This document shows, one piece after another, positions 1 through 9,193 of a stretch of 30,000 nt of DNA. The position numbers and the translations under genes are program-made. Below the pieces are notes generated by a model that had not been told where the DNA came from, did no database searches, and saw nothing but the letters and a program-made list of their open reading frames with translations. This DNA is from Cryptomeria japonica (taxonomy: Eukaryota > Streptophyta > Pinopsida > Cupressales > Cupressaceae), in assembly GCF_030272615.1 (NCBI RefSeq), contig NW_026729302.1:15001-45000 (forward strand). Reading direction: 5' to 3'. Position 1 is the first letter of the stretch. Every line of letters starts with the position of its first letter.

Positions 1-3000
1 ACCGCATAGGAATCGGGATGCGAGGCGAGGGATGCGGCGGGAAGGCCCCGACGGCTAAACGGAAGAGGCTGCAGGGCCGCCTCGGAATGGTCCAAGCATC
101 GGACGCGATTGGGACGACTACCAGTGCCAACCCCTTATCCCGCGATGCGTCCGATACACAGATAGTTCCAAGGCGGCCGAGGAGCCTCACCGCATATCAA
201 TCGGGGTGCGAGGCGAGGGATGGGGCGGGAAGGCCCCAACGGCTAGACGGAAGAGGCTTCAGGGCCACCTCGGAATGCTCCAAGCATCGGACGCGCTTGG
301 GGCGACTACCAGTGCCAACCCCTTATCCCGCGATGCGTCCGATACACAGATGGTTCCAAGGCGGCCGAGGAGCCTCACCGCATAGCAATCGGGGGTGCGA
401 GGCGAGGGATGGGGCGGGAAGGCCCCAACGGCTAGACGGAAGAGGCTTCAGGGCCGCCTCGGAATGGTCCAAGCATCGGACGCGCTTGGGGCGACTACCA
501 GTGACAACCCCTCATCCCGCGATGCGTCCGATACGAAGATGGTTCCAAGGCGGCCGAGGAGCCTCACCGCATAGCAATCGGGGTGCGAGGTGGGGGATGC
601 GGCGAGATGGCCCCAACGGCTAGACGGAAGAGGCCACAGGGCCGCGTCGGAATAGTCCAAGCATCGGACGCGCTTGGGGCGACTACCAGTGACAACCCCT
701 TATCCCGCGATGCGTCCGATACGAAGATAGTTCCAAGGCGGCCGAGGAGCCTCACCGCATAGCAATCCGGGTGCGAGGTGGGGGATGCGGCGAGATGGCC
801 CCAACGGCTAGACGGAAGAGGCTGCAGGGCCGCCTCGGAATAGTCCAAGCATCGGACGCGCTTGGGGCGACTACCAGTGACAACCCCTTATCCCGCGATG
901 CTTCCGATACGAAGACAGTTCCAAGGCGGCCGAGGAGCCTCACCGCATAGCAATGGGGGTGCGAGGTGAGGGATGCGGCGAGATGGCCCCAACGGCTAGA
1001 CGGAAGAGGCCACAGGGCCGCCTCGGAATAGTCCAAGCATCGGACGCGCTTGGGGCGACTACCAGTGACAACCCCTTATCCCGCGATGCATCCGATACGA
1101 AGATAGTTCCCAGGCGGCCGAGGAGCCTCACCGCATAGCAATCGGGGTGCGAGGCGAGGGATGCGGCGAGATGGCCCCAAAGGGTAGACGGAAGAGGCTG
1201 CGGGGCCGCCTCGGAATAGTCCAAGCATCGAACGCGCTTGGGGCGACTACCACTGCCAACCCCTTATCCCGCGATGCGTCCGATACACAGATAGTTCCGA
1301 GGCGGCCGAGGAGCTGGGGGATGCGGCGAGATGGCCCCAACGGCTAGACGGAAGAGGCTGCAGGGCCGCCTCGGAATAGTCCAAGCATCGGACGCGCTTG
1401 GGGCGACTACCAGTGACAACCCCTTATCCCGCGATGCGTCCGATACACAGATAGTTCCGAGGCGGCCAAGGAGCCTCACCGCATAGCAATCGTGGTGCGA
1501 GGTGGGGGATGCAGCGAGATGGCCCCAACGGCTAGACGGAAGAGGCTGCAGGGCCGCCTCGGAATGGTCCAAGCATCGGACGCGCTTGGGGCGACTACCA
1601 CTGCCAACCCCTTATCCCGCGATGCGTCCGATACACAGATAGTTCCAAGTCGGCCGAGGAGCCTCACCGAATAGCAATCGGGGTGCGAGGCGAGGGATGC
1701 GGCGAGAAAGCCCCAACGGCTAGAGGGAAGAGGCTTCAGGTCCGCCTCGGAATGGTCCAAGCATCGGACGCGCTTGGGGCGACTACCAGTGACAACCCCT
1801 TATCCCGCGACGCGTCCGATACACAGATAGTTCCAAGGCGGCCGAGGAGCCTCACCGCATAGCAATCGGGGTGCGAGGCGAGGGATGCGGCGAGAAGGAC
1901 CCAACGGCTAGACGGAAGAGGCTTCAGGGCCGCCTCGGAATGGTCCAAGCATCGGACGCGCTTGGGGCGACTACCAGTGACAACCCCTTATCCCGCGACG
2001 CGTCCGATACACAGATAGTTCCAAGGCGGCCGAGGAGCCTCACCGCATAGCAATCGGGGTGCGAGGCGAGGGATGCGGCGAGAAGGACCCAACGGCTAGA
2101 CGGAAGAGGCTTCAGGTCCGCCTCGGAATGGTCCAAGCATCGGACGCGCTTGGGGCGACTACCAGTGACAACCCCTTATCCCGCGACGCGTCCGATACAC
2201 AGATAGTTCCAAGGCGGCCGAGGAGCCTCACCGCATAGCAATCGGGGTGCGAGGCGAGGGATGCGGCGAGAAGGACCCAACGGCTAGACGGAAGAGGCTT
2301 CAGGGCCGCCTCGGAATGGTCCAAGCATCGGACGCGCTTGGGGCGACTACCAGTGACAACCCCTTATCCCGCGATGCGTCCGATACACAGATAGTTCCAA
2401 GGCGGCCGAGGAGCCTCACCGCATAGCAATCGGGGTGCGAGGCGAGGGATGCGGCGAGAAGGACCCAACGGCTAGACGGAAGAGGCTTCAGGGCCGCCTC
2501 GGAATGGTCCAAGCATCGGACGCGCTTGGGGCGACTACCAGTGACAACCCCTTATCCCGCGACGCGTCCGATACACAGATAGTTCCAAGGCGGCCGAGGA
2601 GCCTCACCGCATAGCAATCGGGGTGCGAGGCGAGGGATGCGGCAAGAAGGACCCAACGGCTAGACGGAAGAGGCTTCAGGGCCGCCTCGGAATGGTCCAA
2701 GCATCGGACGCGCTTGGGGCGACTACCAGTGACAACCCCTTATCCCGCGACGCGTCCGATACACAGATAGTTCCAAGGCGGCCGAGGAGCCTCACCGCAT
2801 AGCAATCGGGGTGCGAGGCGAGGGATGCGGCGAGAAGGACCCAACGGCTAGACGGAAGAGGCTTCAGGTCCGCCTCGGAATGGTCCAAGCATCGGACGCG
2901 CTTGGGGCGACTACCAGTGACAACCCCTTATCCCGCGACGCGTCCGATACACAGATAGTTCCAAGGCGGCCGAGGAGCCTCACCGCATAGCAATCGGGGT

Positions 3001-4699
3001 GCGAGGCGAGGGATGCGGCGAGAAGGACCCAACGGCTAGACGGAAGAGGCTTCAGGGCCGCCTCGGAATGGTCCAAGCATCGGACGCGCTTGGGGCGACT
3101 ACCAGTGACAACCCCTTATCCCGCGACGCGTCCGATACACAGATAGTTCCAAGGCGGCCGAGGAGCCTCACCGCATAGCAATCGGGGTGCGAGGCGAGGG
3201 ATGCGGCGAGAAGGACCCAACGGCTAGACGGAAGAGGCTTCAGGGCCGCCTCGGAATGGTCCAAGCATCGGACGCGCTTGGGGCGACTACCAGTGACAAC
3301 CCCTTATCCCGCGATGCGTCCGATACACAGATAGTTCCAAGGCGGCCGAGGAGCCTCACCGCATAGCAATCGGGGTGCGAGGCGAGGGATGCGGCGAGAA
3401 GGACCCAACGGCTAGACGGAAGAGGCTTCAGGGCCGCCTCGGAATGGTCCAAGCATCGGACGCGCTTGGGGCGACTACCAGTGACAACCCCTTATCCCGC
3501 GACGCGTCCGATACACAGATAGTTCCAAGGCGGCCGAGGAGCCTCACCGCATAGCAATCGGGGTGCGAGGCGAGGGATGCGGCGAGAAGGACCCAACGGC
3601 TAGACGGAAGAGGCTTCAGGGCCGCCTCGGAATGGTCCAAGCATCGGACGCGCTTGGGGCGACTACCAGTGACAACCCCTTATCCCGCGACGCGTCCGAT
3701 ACACAGATAGTTCCAAGGCGGCCGAGGAGCCTCACCGCATAGCAATCGGGGTGCGAGGCGAGGGATGCGGCGAGAAGGACCCAACGGCTAGACGGAAGAG
3801 GCTTCAGGGCCGCCTCGGAATGGTCCAAGCATCGGACGCGCTTGGGGCGACTACCAGTGACAACCCCTTATCCCGCGACGCGTCCGATACACAGATAGTT
3901 CCAAGGCGGCCGAGGAGCCTCACCGCATAGCAATCGGGGTGCGAGGCGAGGGATGCGGCGAGAAGGACCCAACGGCTAGACGGAAGAGGCTTCAGGGCCG
4001 CCTGGGAATGGTCCATGCATCGCACGCGCTTGGGGCGACTACCAGTGACAACCCCTTATCCCGCGACGCGTCCGATACACAGATAGTTCCAAGGCGGCCG
4101 AGGAGCCTCACCGCATAGCAATCGGGGTGCGAGGCGAGGGATGCGGCGAGAAGGACCCAACGGCTAGACGGAAGAGGCTTCAGGGCCGCCTCGGAATGGT
4201 CCAAGCATCGGACGCGCTTGGGGCGACTACCAGTGACAACCCCTTATCCCGCGACGCGTCCGATACACAGATAGTTCCAAGGCGGCCGAGGAGCCTCACC
4301 GCATAGCAATCGGGGTGCGAGTCGAGGGATGCGGCGAGAAGGACCCAACGGCTAGACGGAAGAGGCTTCAGGGCCGCCTCGGAATGGTCCAAGCATCGGA
4401 CGCGCTTGGGGCGACTACCAGTGACAACCCCTTATCCCGCGATGCGTCTGATACACAGATAGTTCCAAGGCGGCCGAGGAGCCTCACCGCATAGCAATCG
4501 GGGTGCGAGGCAAGGGATGCGGCGAGAAGGACCCAACGGCTAGACGGAAGAGGCTTCAGGGCCGCCTCGGAATGGTCCAAGCATCGGACGCGCTTGGGGC
4601 GACTACCGTTGCCAACCCCTTATCCCGCGATGCGTCTGATACACAGATAGTTCCGAGGCGGCCGAGGAGCCTCACCGCATAGCAATCGGGTTGCGAGGC
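1..4699. repeat. 188-bp tandem satellite, 25 copies
   Basis: A GC-rich repeat is tandemly arranged. The landmark ACGCGCTTGGGGCGACTACC (or a close variant) recurs at 103, 291, 480, 668, 856, 1044, 1232, 1392 and 1580, and then every 188 bases to 4588, giving 25 copies. One step is 189 (an extra G near 390) and one is 160 (a 28-base deletion near 1313). Copies from about 1860 to 4560 are almost identical, while those before about 1700 and the last one are more diverged, as expected if homogenisation is strongest in the interior. The array continues past the left edge. If the minus-strand promoter-like box at 5059 is the 35S rDNA promoter, this array lies in the 5' external transcribed spacer. 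Uninterrupted 70-94 residue minus-strand frames recur in every copy, but they follow from the repeat and are not genes. The repeat boundaries are certain; the ETS role is inference. Confidence 0.97.
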
Positions 4700-5050
4700 A
4701 GATTATTGGGAAGGGAACCCCCTGGGATGCGGCTCAAGCAGTGCCCAAAGGGACTGGAATGCGGAATCACATCGAGAGACCCAAATGCTATACGAGGGCT
4801 CAAATCGAATTATCGATTTGGCCACGACATGGACGCATCGGAACGACTACCTTTGCCGAACCACTCGCAATTGCATCCATACCGAAACCAATAGACATTT
4901 CCGTTAGAGCCCTCGCATAGCATTCGGGAATCTCGCATGCCCCTCTAAATCGACCAATGCTGGCGCTCAACGAAAATCCGAGCGCTACCACCGTTCGAGC
5001 GCCAGCATTGGTCGAGTTAGAGGGGCACGGGGGAGAATGCTCCAGTCAAC
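4700..5050. repeat. Decayed 188-bp repeat relatives next to the first promoter-like box
   Basis: This stretch keeps scattered segments of the 188-bp repeat: GACCCAAATGCTATACGAGG near 4779 resembles the repeat's GACCCAACGGCTAGACGGAAG, CGACTACCTTTGCCGAACC near 4845 resembles its CGACTACCAGTGACAACCCC, and GCATAGCATTCGGG near 4914 resembles GCATAGCAATCGGGG. It appears to be an old, unhomogenised edge of the satellite. The right part contains a strong inverted repeat, listed separately. No coding sequence is supported. Confidence 0.65.
4939..5026 (-). other. 30-bp inverted repeat beside promoter-like box 1
   Basis: The arms at 4939-4968 and 4997-5026 are reverse complements over 30 bases with a single mismatch (A4949 in the left arm against G5016 in the right), separated by a 28-base loop. 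The right arm ends 33 bases from the box at 5059-5066, so on the minus strand the hairpin would begin in the first few tens of bases of a transcript started there. Equivalent weaker inverted repeats sit at the same place beside boxes 2 and 3. It could be an RNA hairpin in the leader, a cruciform, or the footprint of an old inverted duplication. The pairing is seen directly; the function is not known. Confidence 0.85.
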
Positions 5051-5051
5051 A

Positions 5052-5066
5052 CCTCCCCTATATAAG
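5052..5066 (-). promoter_or_regulatory. RNA polymerase I promoter-like box 1 (candidate gene promoter)
   Basis: The minus strand reads CTTATATAGGGGAGG, matching the plant Pol I initiation consensus of TATATA followed directly by a run of G. It is the leftmost of thirteen such boxes. If transcription runs leftward into the 188-bp array, it would be the promoter nearest the 18S gene and the others would be spacer promoters. It shares with boxes 2 and 3 an AA before CTTATATA, where boxes 4-13 have AG. On the plus strand the same bases would look like a Pol II TATA box (TATATAAG), but the conserved block of C upstream and the tandem duplication favour the Pol I reading. No transcription data can be seen here. 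Confidence 0.55.
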
Positions 5067-5149
5067 TTATTTGTCCGATTCTCGCACAACCGTAGTCTGC
5101 CTCGTCGAATCAAACAACGGTCCCAGATTCCGACTTCCGTTCCGTAGAG

Positions 5150-5435
5150 ACCCAAAAGCTAGATGGAGGCTCGCAAGAAAGAGAGTCGGCGCATAGCAAT
5201 CGGGTTTCTCGAACGTTTAGGGACCGAGCTCACTTGCGGATAGGGCAAAATCCGCCAAGCAACCCAAAAGCTAGACGGGGGCTCGAATCGAATCGCCTAG
5301 GCGGCCACAACAACGACGTGTTGGATCGACTACCAGTGCCAAACCATTCAGCAAGACTAGTCTGTGTCGAGGCCGGATAGAGATTCTCAGAGAGCGCCCG
5401 TATAGCATTTAGGAGACCTGCCGCGTCCCTCACAC
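5150..5435. repeat. Decayed 188-bp-like segment between boxes 1 and 2
   Basis: It contains GACCCAAAAGCTAGATGGAG (5149-5168), GCATAGCAATCGGG (5191-5204), a second ACCCAAAAGCTAGACGG near 5261 and CGACTACCAGTGCCAAACC near 5327. All are recognisable pieces of the 188-bp repeat in the same order. This shows that the promoter-bearing units and the 188-bp satellite share ancestry. No gene is visible. Confidence 0.6.
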
Positions 5436-5436
5436 T

Positions 5437-5503
5437 CGACAAATGGTGGTGCACGTTTATAAATCCGAGCGATCCCAACCCTTTCAAGCACCAACATCGG
5501 TCG
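5437..5503 (-). other. Inverted repeat beside promoter-like box 2
   Basis: The left arm CGACAAATGGTGGTGC (5437-5452) and the right arm GCACCAACATCGGTCG (5488-5503) pair imperfectly. It is positionally equivalent to the 4939-5026 hairpin. The GGCGC/GCGCC pairing there is GGTGC/GCACC here, so a C-G pair has become T-A in both arms together. The matching change supports, but with so few copies does not prove, selection on base pairing. Confidence 0.55.
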
Positions 5504-5541
5504 AGATAGAGGGGCACGGAGGGGGCTGCGTGAGACAACAC

Positions 5542-5556
5542 AGTCCCCTATATAAG
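5542..5556 (-). promoter_or_regulatory. RNA polymerase I promoter-like box 2
   Basis: The minus strand reads CTTATATAGGGGACTG, with the TATATAAG complement at 5549-5556. It lies 490 bases from box 1 and is the only box with ACTG rather than AGG after the four G residues. The downstream side carries the inverted repeat 5437-5503. It is probably a duplicated (spacer) promoter. Confidence 0.5.
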
Positions 5557-5639
5557 TTATTTGTCCGATTCTCACACATCCGAAGAATGGTCATCAAATC
5601 GGACAACAGCCCAAACTTCCGACTTCCGTCCCAGAAAGC

Positions 5640-5875
5640 CCAAGAGCTATCTAAAACGTTCATGGCCGGAACTCGATCGCGGCTATACCAGTCCGCCAAG
5701 CAACCCAAAAGCTAGACTGGAGCTCTAGTCGAATCACCTCTGTGGCCATTGCAAGGACGTGTTGGAGCGACTACCATTGCCGAACCATTCCGCAGGTCGA
5801 GTCCATACCAAGGCCGCATAGAGATTCACGATGAGCTCCTGCATAGCAATCAGGAGACTTGCCGTGTCCATCACA
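5640..5875. repeat. Decayed 188-bp-like segment between boxes 2 and 3
   Basis: It holds ACCCAAAAGCTAGACTGGAG (5702-5721), CGACTACCATTGCCGAACC (about 5769) and GCATAGCAATCAGGAG (about 5841), the same order of motifs as in the preceding unit. With its neighbours it forms a short series of promoter units spaced 490 and 441 bases apart, well diverged from one another. Confidence 0.6.
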
Positions 5876-5877
5876 AT

Positions 5878-5943
5878 CGATAAATCCTGGTGCAAGATTT
5901 TTGCATCCGAGCGCTCCAACCAGTCGAGCACCAGCATCAATCG
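5878..5943 (-). other. Inverted repeat beside promoter-like box 3
   Basis: The arms CGATAAATCCTGGTGC (5878-5893) and GCACCAGCATCAATCG (5928-5943) flank a 34-base loop. The inner CTGGTGC/GCACCAG is perfect, and the outer CGAT/ATCG also pairs. It is the third example at the same distance (about 45 bases) from a promoter-like box, with paired changes relative to box 1 (CGACC to CGAT; GGCGC to GGTGC). Confidence 0.55.
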
Positions 5944-5982
5944 ACATAAACGGGCACGGGGGGAGGATGCTCGAGAACACTA

Positions 5983-5997
5983 CCTCCCCTATATAAG
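5983..5997 (-). promoter_or_regulatory. RNA polymerase I promoter-like box 3
   Basis: The minus strand reads CTTATATAGGGGAGG, 441 bases from box 2. It belongs to the older class with AA before CTTATATA and an inverted repeat downstream. Confidence 0.5.
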
Positions 5998-6060
5998 TTA
6001 TTTGTCCGATTCTCAAGCAGCCGAAGTCTGGTCATCGAATCGGGTCAAAGACCACAACTT

Positions 6061-6468
6061 CCGACTTTACCCACAATGCAAGTCATCGAATCGAACATCG
6101 GCCCCCGAGTCGGACTCCATGCGTATGTCAGGTCATCGGACCCAAATTCCGCCTTCCTGCGCATGGCGGGCCATCAATATCAACTCGGTCATCGGACCCA
6201 AACTCCGCCTTTCTGCGCATGGCACGCCTTCAAATCGGTCATCGGACCCAAATTCCGCCTTCCTGTGCATGGCGGGCCATCAACATCAACTCGGTCATCG
6301 GACCCAAATTCCGCCTTTCTGCGCATGGCACGCCATCAACTCGGTCATCGGACCCAAATTCCGCCTTCCTGCGCATGGCAGGTCATCGGACACAAATTCA
6401 GACCTCGCCAATATGCCTACGTATCGAATCGGTCATCGGACCCAACTTCCGACTTCATCCATACTGTA
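6061..6468. repeat. Short direct repeats with a GGTCATCGGACCCAAATTCC core
   Basis: The core GGTCATCGGACCCAAATTCC, followed by GCCTTCCTGCGCATGGC and variants, recurs between about 6130 and 6450 at irregular steps of roughly 30-60 bases. Some copies carry an extra GGGCCATCAA linker. The same core reappears once or twice in each 311-bp unit to the right, so this is probably a local expansion of one end of that unit. Open frames here exist in several phases and show no protein-like composition. Confidence 0.8.
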
Positions 6469-6527
6469 GGGTCTTTGAGGTTGGCGCGGTGCGCTCAACC
6501 CGGGGAGTCGACCCATCGAAGCATACA

Positions 6528-6542
6528 CCTCCCCTATATAAG
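6528..6542 (-). promoter_or_regulatory. RNA polymerase I promoter-like box 4
   Basis: The minus strand has CTTATATAGGGGAGG, with the TATATAAG complement at 6535-6542, in the first 311-bp unit. It is preceded by AG, like all boxes to its right, unlike boxes 1-3. Confidence 0.5.
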
Positions 6543-6838
6543 CTATTTGTCCGATTCCCACACCTGTGTAGTTTGCACCTCTGACCAGGACATCGACCCC
6601 AACTTCCGAACTCGACTGCAACGACGGCACCAGCGCCTTGGTGCGCACCTTGCGACGCACAGTCCCAACATTCGCCTTCCTGCACATGGCAGGTCATCGG
6701 ACCCAAATTCCGACCTCGCGAGTATGCCTACATATCGAATCGGTCATCGGACACAACTTCCGACTTCATCCATACCGTAGGGTCTTTGAGGTTGGCGCGG
6801 TGCGCTCAACCCGGGGAGTCGACCCAACGAAGCATACA

Positions 6839-6853
6839 CCTCCCCTATATAAG
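6839..6853 (-). promoter_or_regulatory. RNA polymerase I promoter-like box 5
   Basis: Identical to box 4 in core and near flank, exactly 311 bases from it. Second 311-bp unit. Confidence 0.5.
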
Positions 6854-7149
6854 CTATTTGTCCGATTCCCACACCTGTGTAGTTTGCACCTCCGATCAGG
6901 ACATCGACCCCAACTTCCGAACTCGCCTGCAACGACCGAACCAGCGCCTTGGTGCGCACCTTGCAACGCACAGTGCCAACATTCGCCTTCCTGCACATGG
7001 CAGGTCATCGGACCCAAATTCCGACCTCGCGAGTATGCCTACATATCGAATCGGTCATCGGACCCAACTTCCGACTTCATCCATACCGTAGGGTCTTTGA
7101 GGTTGGCGCGGTGCGCTCAACCCGGGGAGTCGACCCAACGAAGCATACA

Positions 7150-7164
7150 CCTCCCCTATATAAG
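7150..7164 (-). promoter_or_regulatory. RNA polymerase I promoter-like box 6
   Basis: Same core, 311 bases from box 5. Third 311-bp unit. Confidence 0.5.
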
Positions 7165-7460
7165 CTATTTGTCCGATTCCCACACCTGTGTAGCTTGCAC
7201 CTCCGATCAGGACATCGACCCCAACTTCCGAACTCGACTAAAAAGACCGCACCAGCACCTTGGTGTGCACCTTGCAACGCACAGTGCCAACATTCGCCTT
7301 CCTGCACATGGCAGGTCATCGGACCCAAATTCCGACCTCATGAGCATACCTACTAATCGAATCGGTCATCGGACCCAACTTCCGACTTCATCCATACCGT
7401 AGGGTCTTTGAGGTTGGCGCGGTGCGCTCAACCTGGGGAGTCGACCCATCGAAGCATACA

Positions 7461-7475
7461 CCTCCCCTATATAAG
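7461..7475 (-). promoter_or_regulatory. RNA polymerase I promoter-like box 7
   Basis: Same core, 311 bases from box 6. It lies just left of the minisatellite at 7581, so the next box is 869 bases away instead of 311. Confidence 0.5.
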
Positions 7476-7580
7476 CTATTTGTCCGATTCCGACACCTGT
7501 GTAGTTTGCACCTCCGCTCAGGACATCGACCCCAACTTCCGAACTCGCCTGCAACGACCGAACCAGCGCCTTGGTGCGCA

Positions 7581-8205
7581 CCAAAAGTGCGCACTTTTGG
7601 AGGGCACTTTTGTGCGCTCCAAAGGTGCGCACTTTTGGAGGGCACTTTTGTGCGCTCCAAAGGTGCGCACTTTTGGAGGGCACTTTTTGGAGGGCACTTT
7701 TGTGCGCTCCAAAGGTGCGCACTTTTGGAGGGCACTTTTTGGAGGGCACTTTTCTGCGCTCCAAAGGTGCGCACTTTTGGAGGGCACTTTTTGGAGGGCA
7801 CTTTTCTGCGCTCCAAAGGTGCGCACTTTTGGAGGGCACTTTTTGGAGGGCACTTTTCTGCGCTCCAAAGGTGCGCACTTTTGGAGGGCACTTTTTGGAG
7901 GGCACTTTTCTGCGCTCCAAAGGTGCGCACTTTTGGAGGGCACTTTTGTGCACTCCAAAGGTGCACACTTTTGGAGGGCACTTTTTGGAGGGCACTTTTC
8001 TGCACTCCAAAGGTGCGCACTTTTGGAGGGCACTTTTTGGAGGGCACTTTTGTGCGCTCCAAAGGTGCGCACTTTTGGAGGGCACTTTTTGGAGGGCACT
8101 TTTGTGCGCTCCAAAGGTGCGCACTTTTGGAGGGCACTTTTGTGCACTCCAAAGGTGCGCACTTTTGGAGGGCACTTTTCCTGCGCTCCAAAGGTGCACA
8201 CCTAG
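7581..8205. repeat. 38/52-bp minisatellite inside the promoter array
   Basis: The array is made of TGCGCTCCAAAGGTGCGCAC followed by TTTTGGAGGGCAC and TTTT (38 bases), with or without one extra TTTTTGGAGGGCAC (14 bases), which gives 52-base units. About a dozen units are present, with G/C variation at the first base and a few TGCACT variants. Each unit contains a GGTGCGCAC half of the palindrome that dominates the 5S spacer further right. It starts immediately after the CCTTGGTGCGCACC block of a 311-bp unit, so it probably grew from that block. Long frames in both strands are by-products of the repeat. Confidence 0.95.
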
Positions 8206-8329
8206 GTGAGCACCTTCGACCACACCTTGTAGCACACCAAACTCTGACTTTCGACTTCATCCGCAATGCAGGGTCTTTGAGGTTGGCGCAATGCGCACAA
8301 CCAGGGGAGTCGACCCATCAAACCCAACA

Positions 8330-8344
8330 CCTCCCCTATATAAG
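8330..8344 (-). promoter_or_regulatory. RNA polymerase I promoter-like box 8
   Basis: The minus strand has CTTATATAGGGGAGG. It is the first box right of the minisatellite and the first of the 157-bp family. Confidence 0.5.
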
Positions 8345-8486
8345 CTATTTGTCTGATTCTCATACATGCGTAGCCTGCAGGAGCAATTAGGACATCGACC
8401 CCAACTTTCGGCTTCTAAACGAAAACAAGGTCTTTGAGGTTGGTGTAATGCGAACAACTAGGGGAGTCAACCCATCAAACCCAACA

Positions 8487-8501
8487 CCTCCCCTATATAA
8501 G
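8487..8501 (-). promoter_or_regulatory. RNA polymerase I promoter-like box 9
   Basis: Same core, 157 bases from box 8. Confidence 0.5.
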
Positions 8502-8643
8502 CTATTTGTCTGATTCTCATACATGTGTAGTCTACAGGAGCAATTAGGACATCGACCCCAACTTTTGACTTCTTAACGAAAACAAGGTCTTTGAGGTTGA
8601 CGTAATGCGCACAACCAGGGGAGTCGACCCATCAAACCCAACA

Positions 8644-8658
8644 CCTCCCCTATATAAG
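8644..8658 (-). promoter_or_regulatory. RNA polymerase I promoter-like box 10
   Basis: Same core, 157 bases from box 9. Confidence 0.5.
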
Positions 8659-8800
8659 CTATTTGTCCGATTCTCATACATGTGTAGCCTACAGGAGCCA
8701 TTAGGACATTGACCCCAACTTTTGACTTCTTAACGAAAACAAGGTCTTTGAGGTTGGCGTAATGCGCACAACCAAGGGAGTTGACCCATCAAACCCAACA

Positions 8801-8815
8801 CCTCCCCTATATAAG
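8801..8815 (-). promoter_or_regulatory. RNA polymerase I promoter-like box 11
   Basis: Same core, 157 bases from box 10. Confidence 0.5.
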
Positions 8816-9020
8816 CTATTTGTCTGATTCTCATACATGTGTAGCCTGCAACAACGATTAGGACATCCACCCCAACTTCTGAATTCGTCTGCGTTGACCG
8901 CACCAAAGGTGCACGCCTTGGTGCTCACCAAAATCCGACTTCCGACTTCTTCTGCTATGCGGGGTCTTTGAGGTTGGCGCAGTGCGCACAACCAGGGGAG
9001 TCAACCCACCGAATGCAACA

Positions 9021-9035
9021 CCTCCCCTATATAAG
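9021..9035 (-). promoter_or_regulatory. RNA polymerase I promoter-like box 12
   Basis: Same core, 220 bases from box 11 because of extra GGTGCAC-type sequence in between. Confidence 0.5.
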
Positions 9036-9177
9036 CTATTTGTCTGATTCTCATACATGCGTAGACTGCAGCAATGATTAGGACATCCACCCCAACTTTT
9101 GACTTCTTAAACAAGACAGGGTCTTTGAAGTTGGTGCAGTGCACACAACCAGGGGAGTCGACCCATCAAACGCAACA

Positions 9178-9193
9178 CCTCCCCTATATAAAG
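9178..9193 (-). promoter_or_regulatory. RNA polymerase I promoter-like box 13 (one-base insertion)
   Basis: Minus strand CTTTATATAGGGGAGG: one extra T before TATATA compared with the other twelve. It is the outermost box, at the edge nearest the 5S units, where array repeats are usually least homogenised. The TATATAGGGG core itself is intact. Confidence 0.45.

Larger units (their letters stand above)
6469..7580. repeat. 311-bp tandem promoter-bearing repeat (three full copies plus a fourth interrupted)
   Basis: GGGTCTTTGAGGTTGGCGC begins at 6469, 6780, 7091 and 7402, a strict 311-base period with very high identity. Each unit has, in + order: the GGTCTTTGAGGTTGG block, GGGGAGTCGACCCA, a promoter-like box, a GGACATCGACCCCAACTTCC block, a CCAGCGCCTTGGTGCGCACC block and the GGTCATCGGACCCAA core. 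The fourth copy is broken after its GCGCCTTGGTGCGCACC block by the minisatellite starting at 7581. The regular spacing of promoter-like boxes resembles spacer-promoter arrays of rDNA intergenic spacers. Confidence 0.95.

Noticed and set aside
448-4580. Serial 70-94 codon minus-strand frames in the 188-bp array
   Set aside because: One appears per repeat with a frame crossing two copies; 188 is not a multiple of three, so no longer protein could be built. They are by-products of low stop-codon density.
1-4699. CRISPR-like array of regularly spaced repeats
   Set aside because: The whole 188-bp period is repeated, with no unique spacers and no cas genes, and the 5S sequence is from a plant.
7366-8390. 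Frames of about 290-320 codons on both strands over 7366-8390
   Set aside because: Translation of the 38/52-bp minisatellite in all phases gives repetitive peptides on both strands; it is not a repetitive protein gene.
5059-9193. TATATAAG read on the plus strand as Pol II TATA boxes
   Set aside because: The minus-strand reading gives TATATAGGGG, the plant Pol I start consensus, and there is no open gene to the right of any box. Kept as an alternative but less likely.
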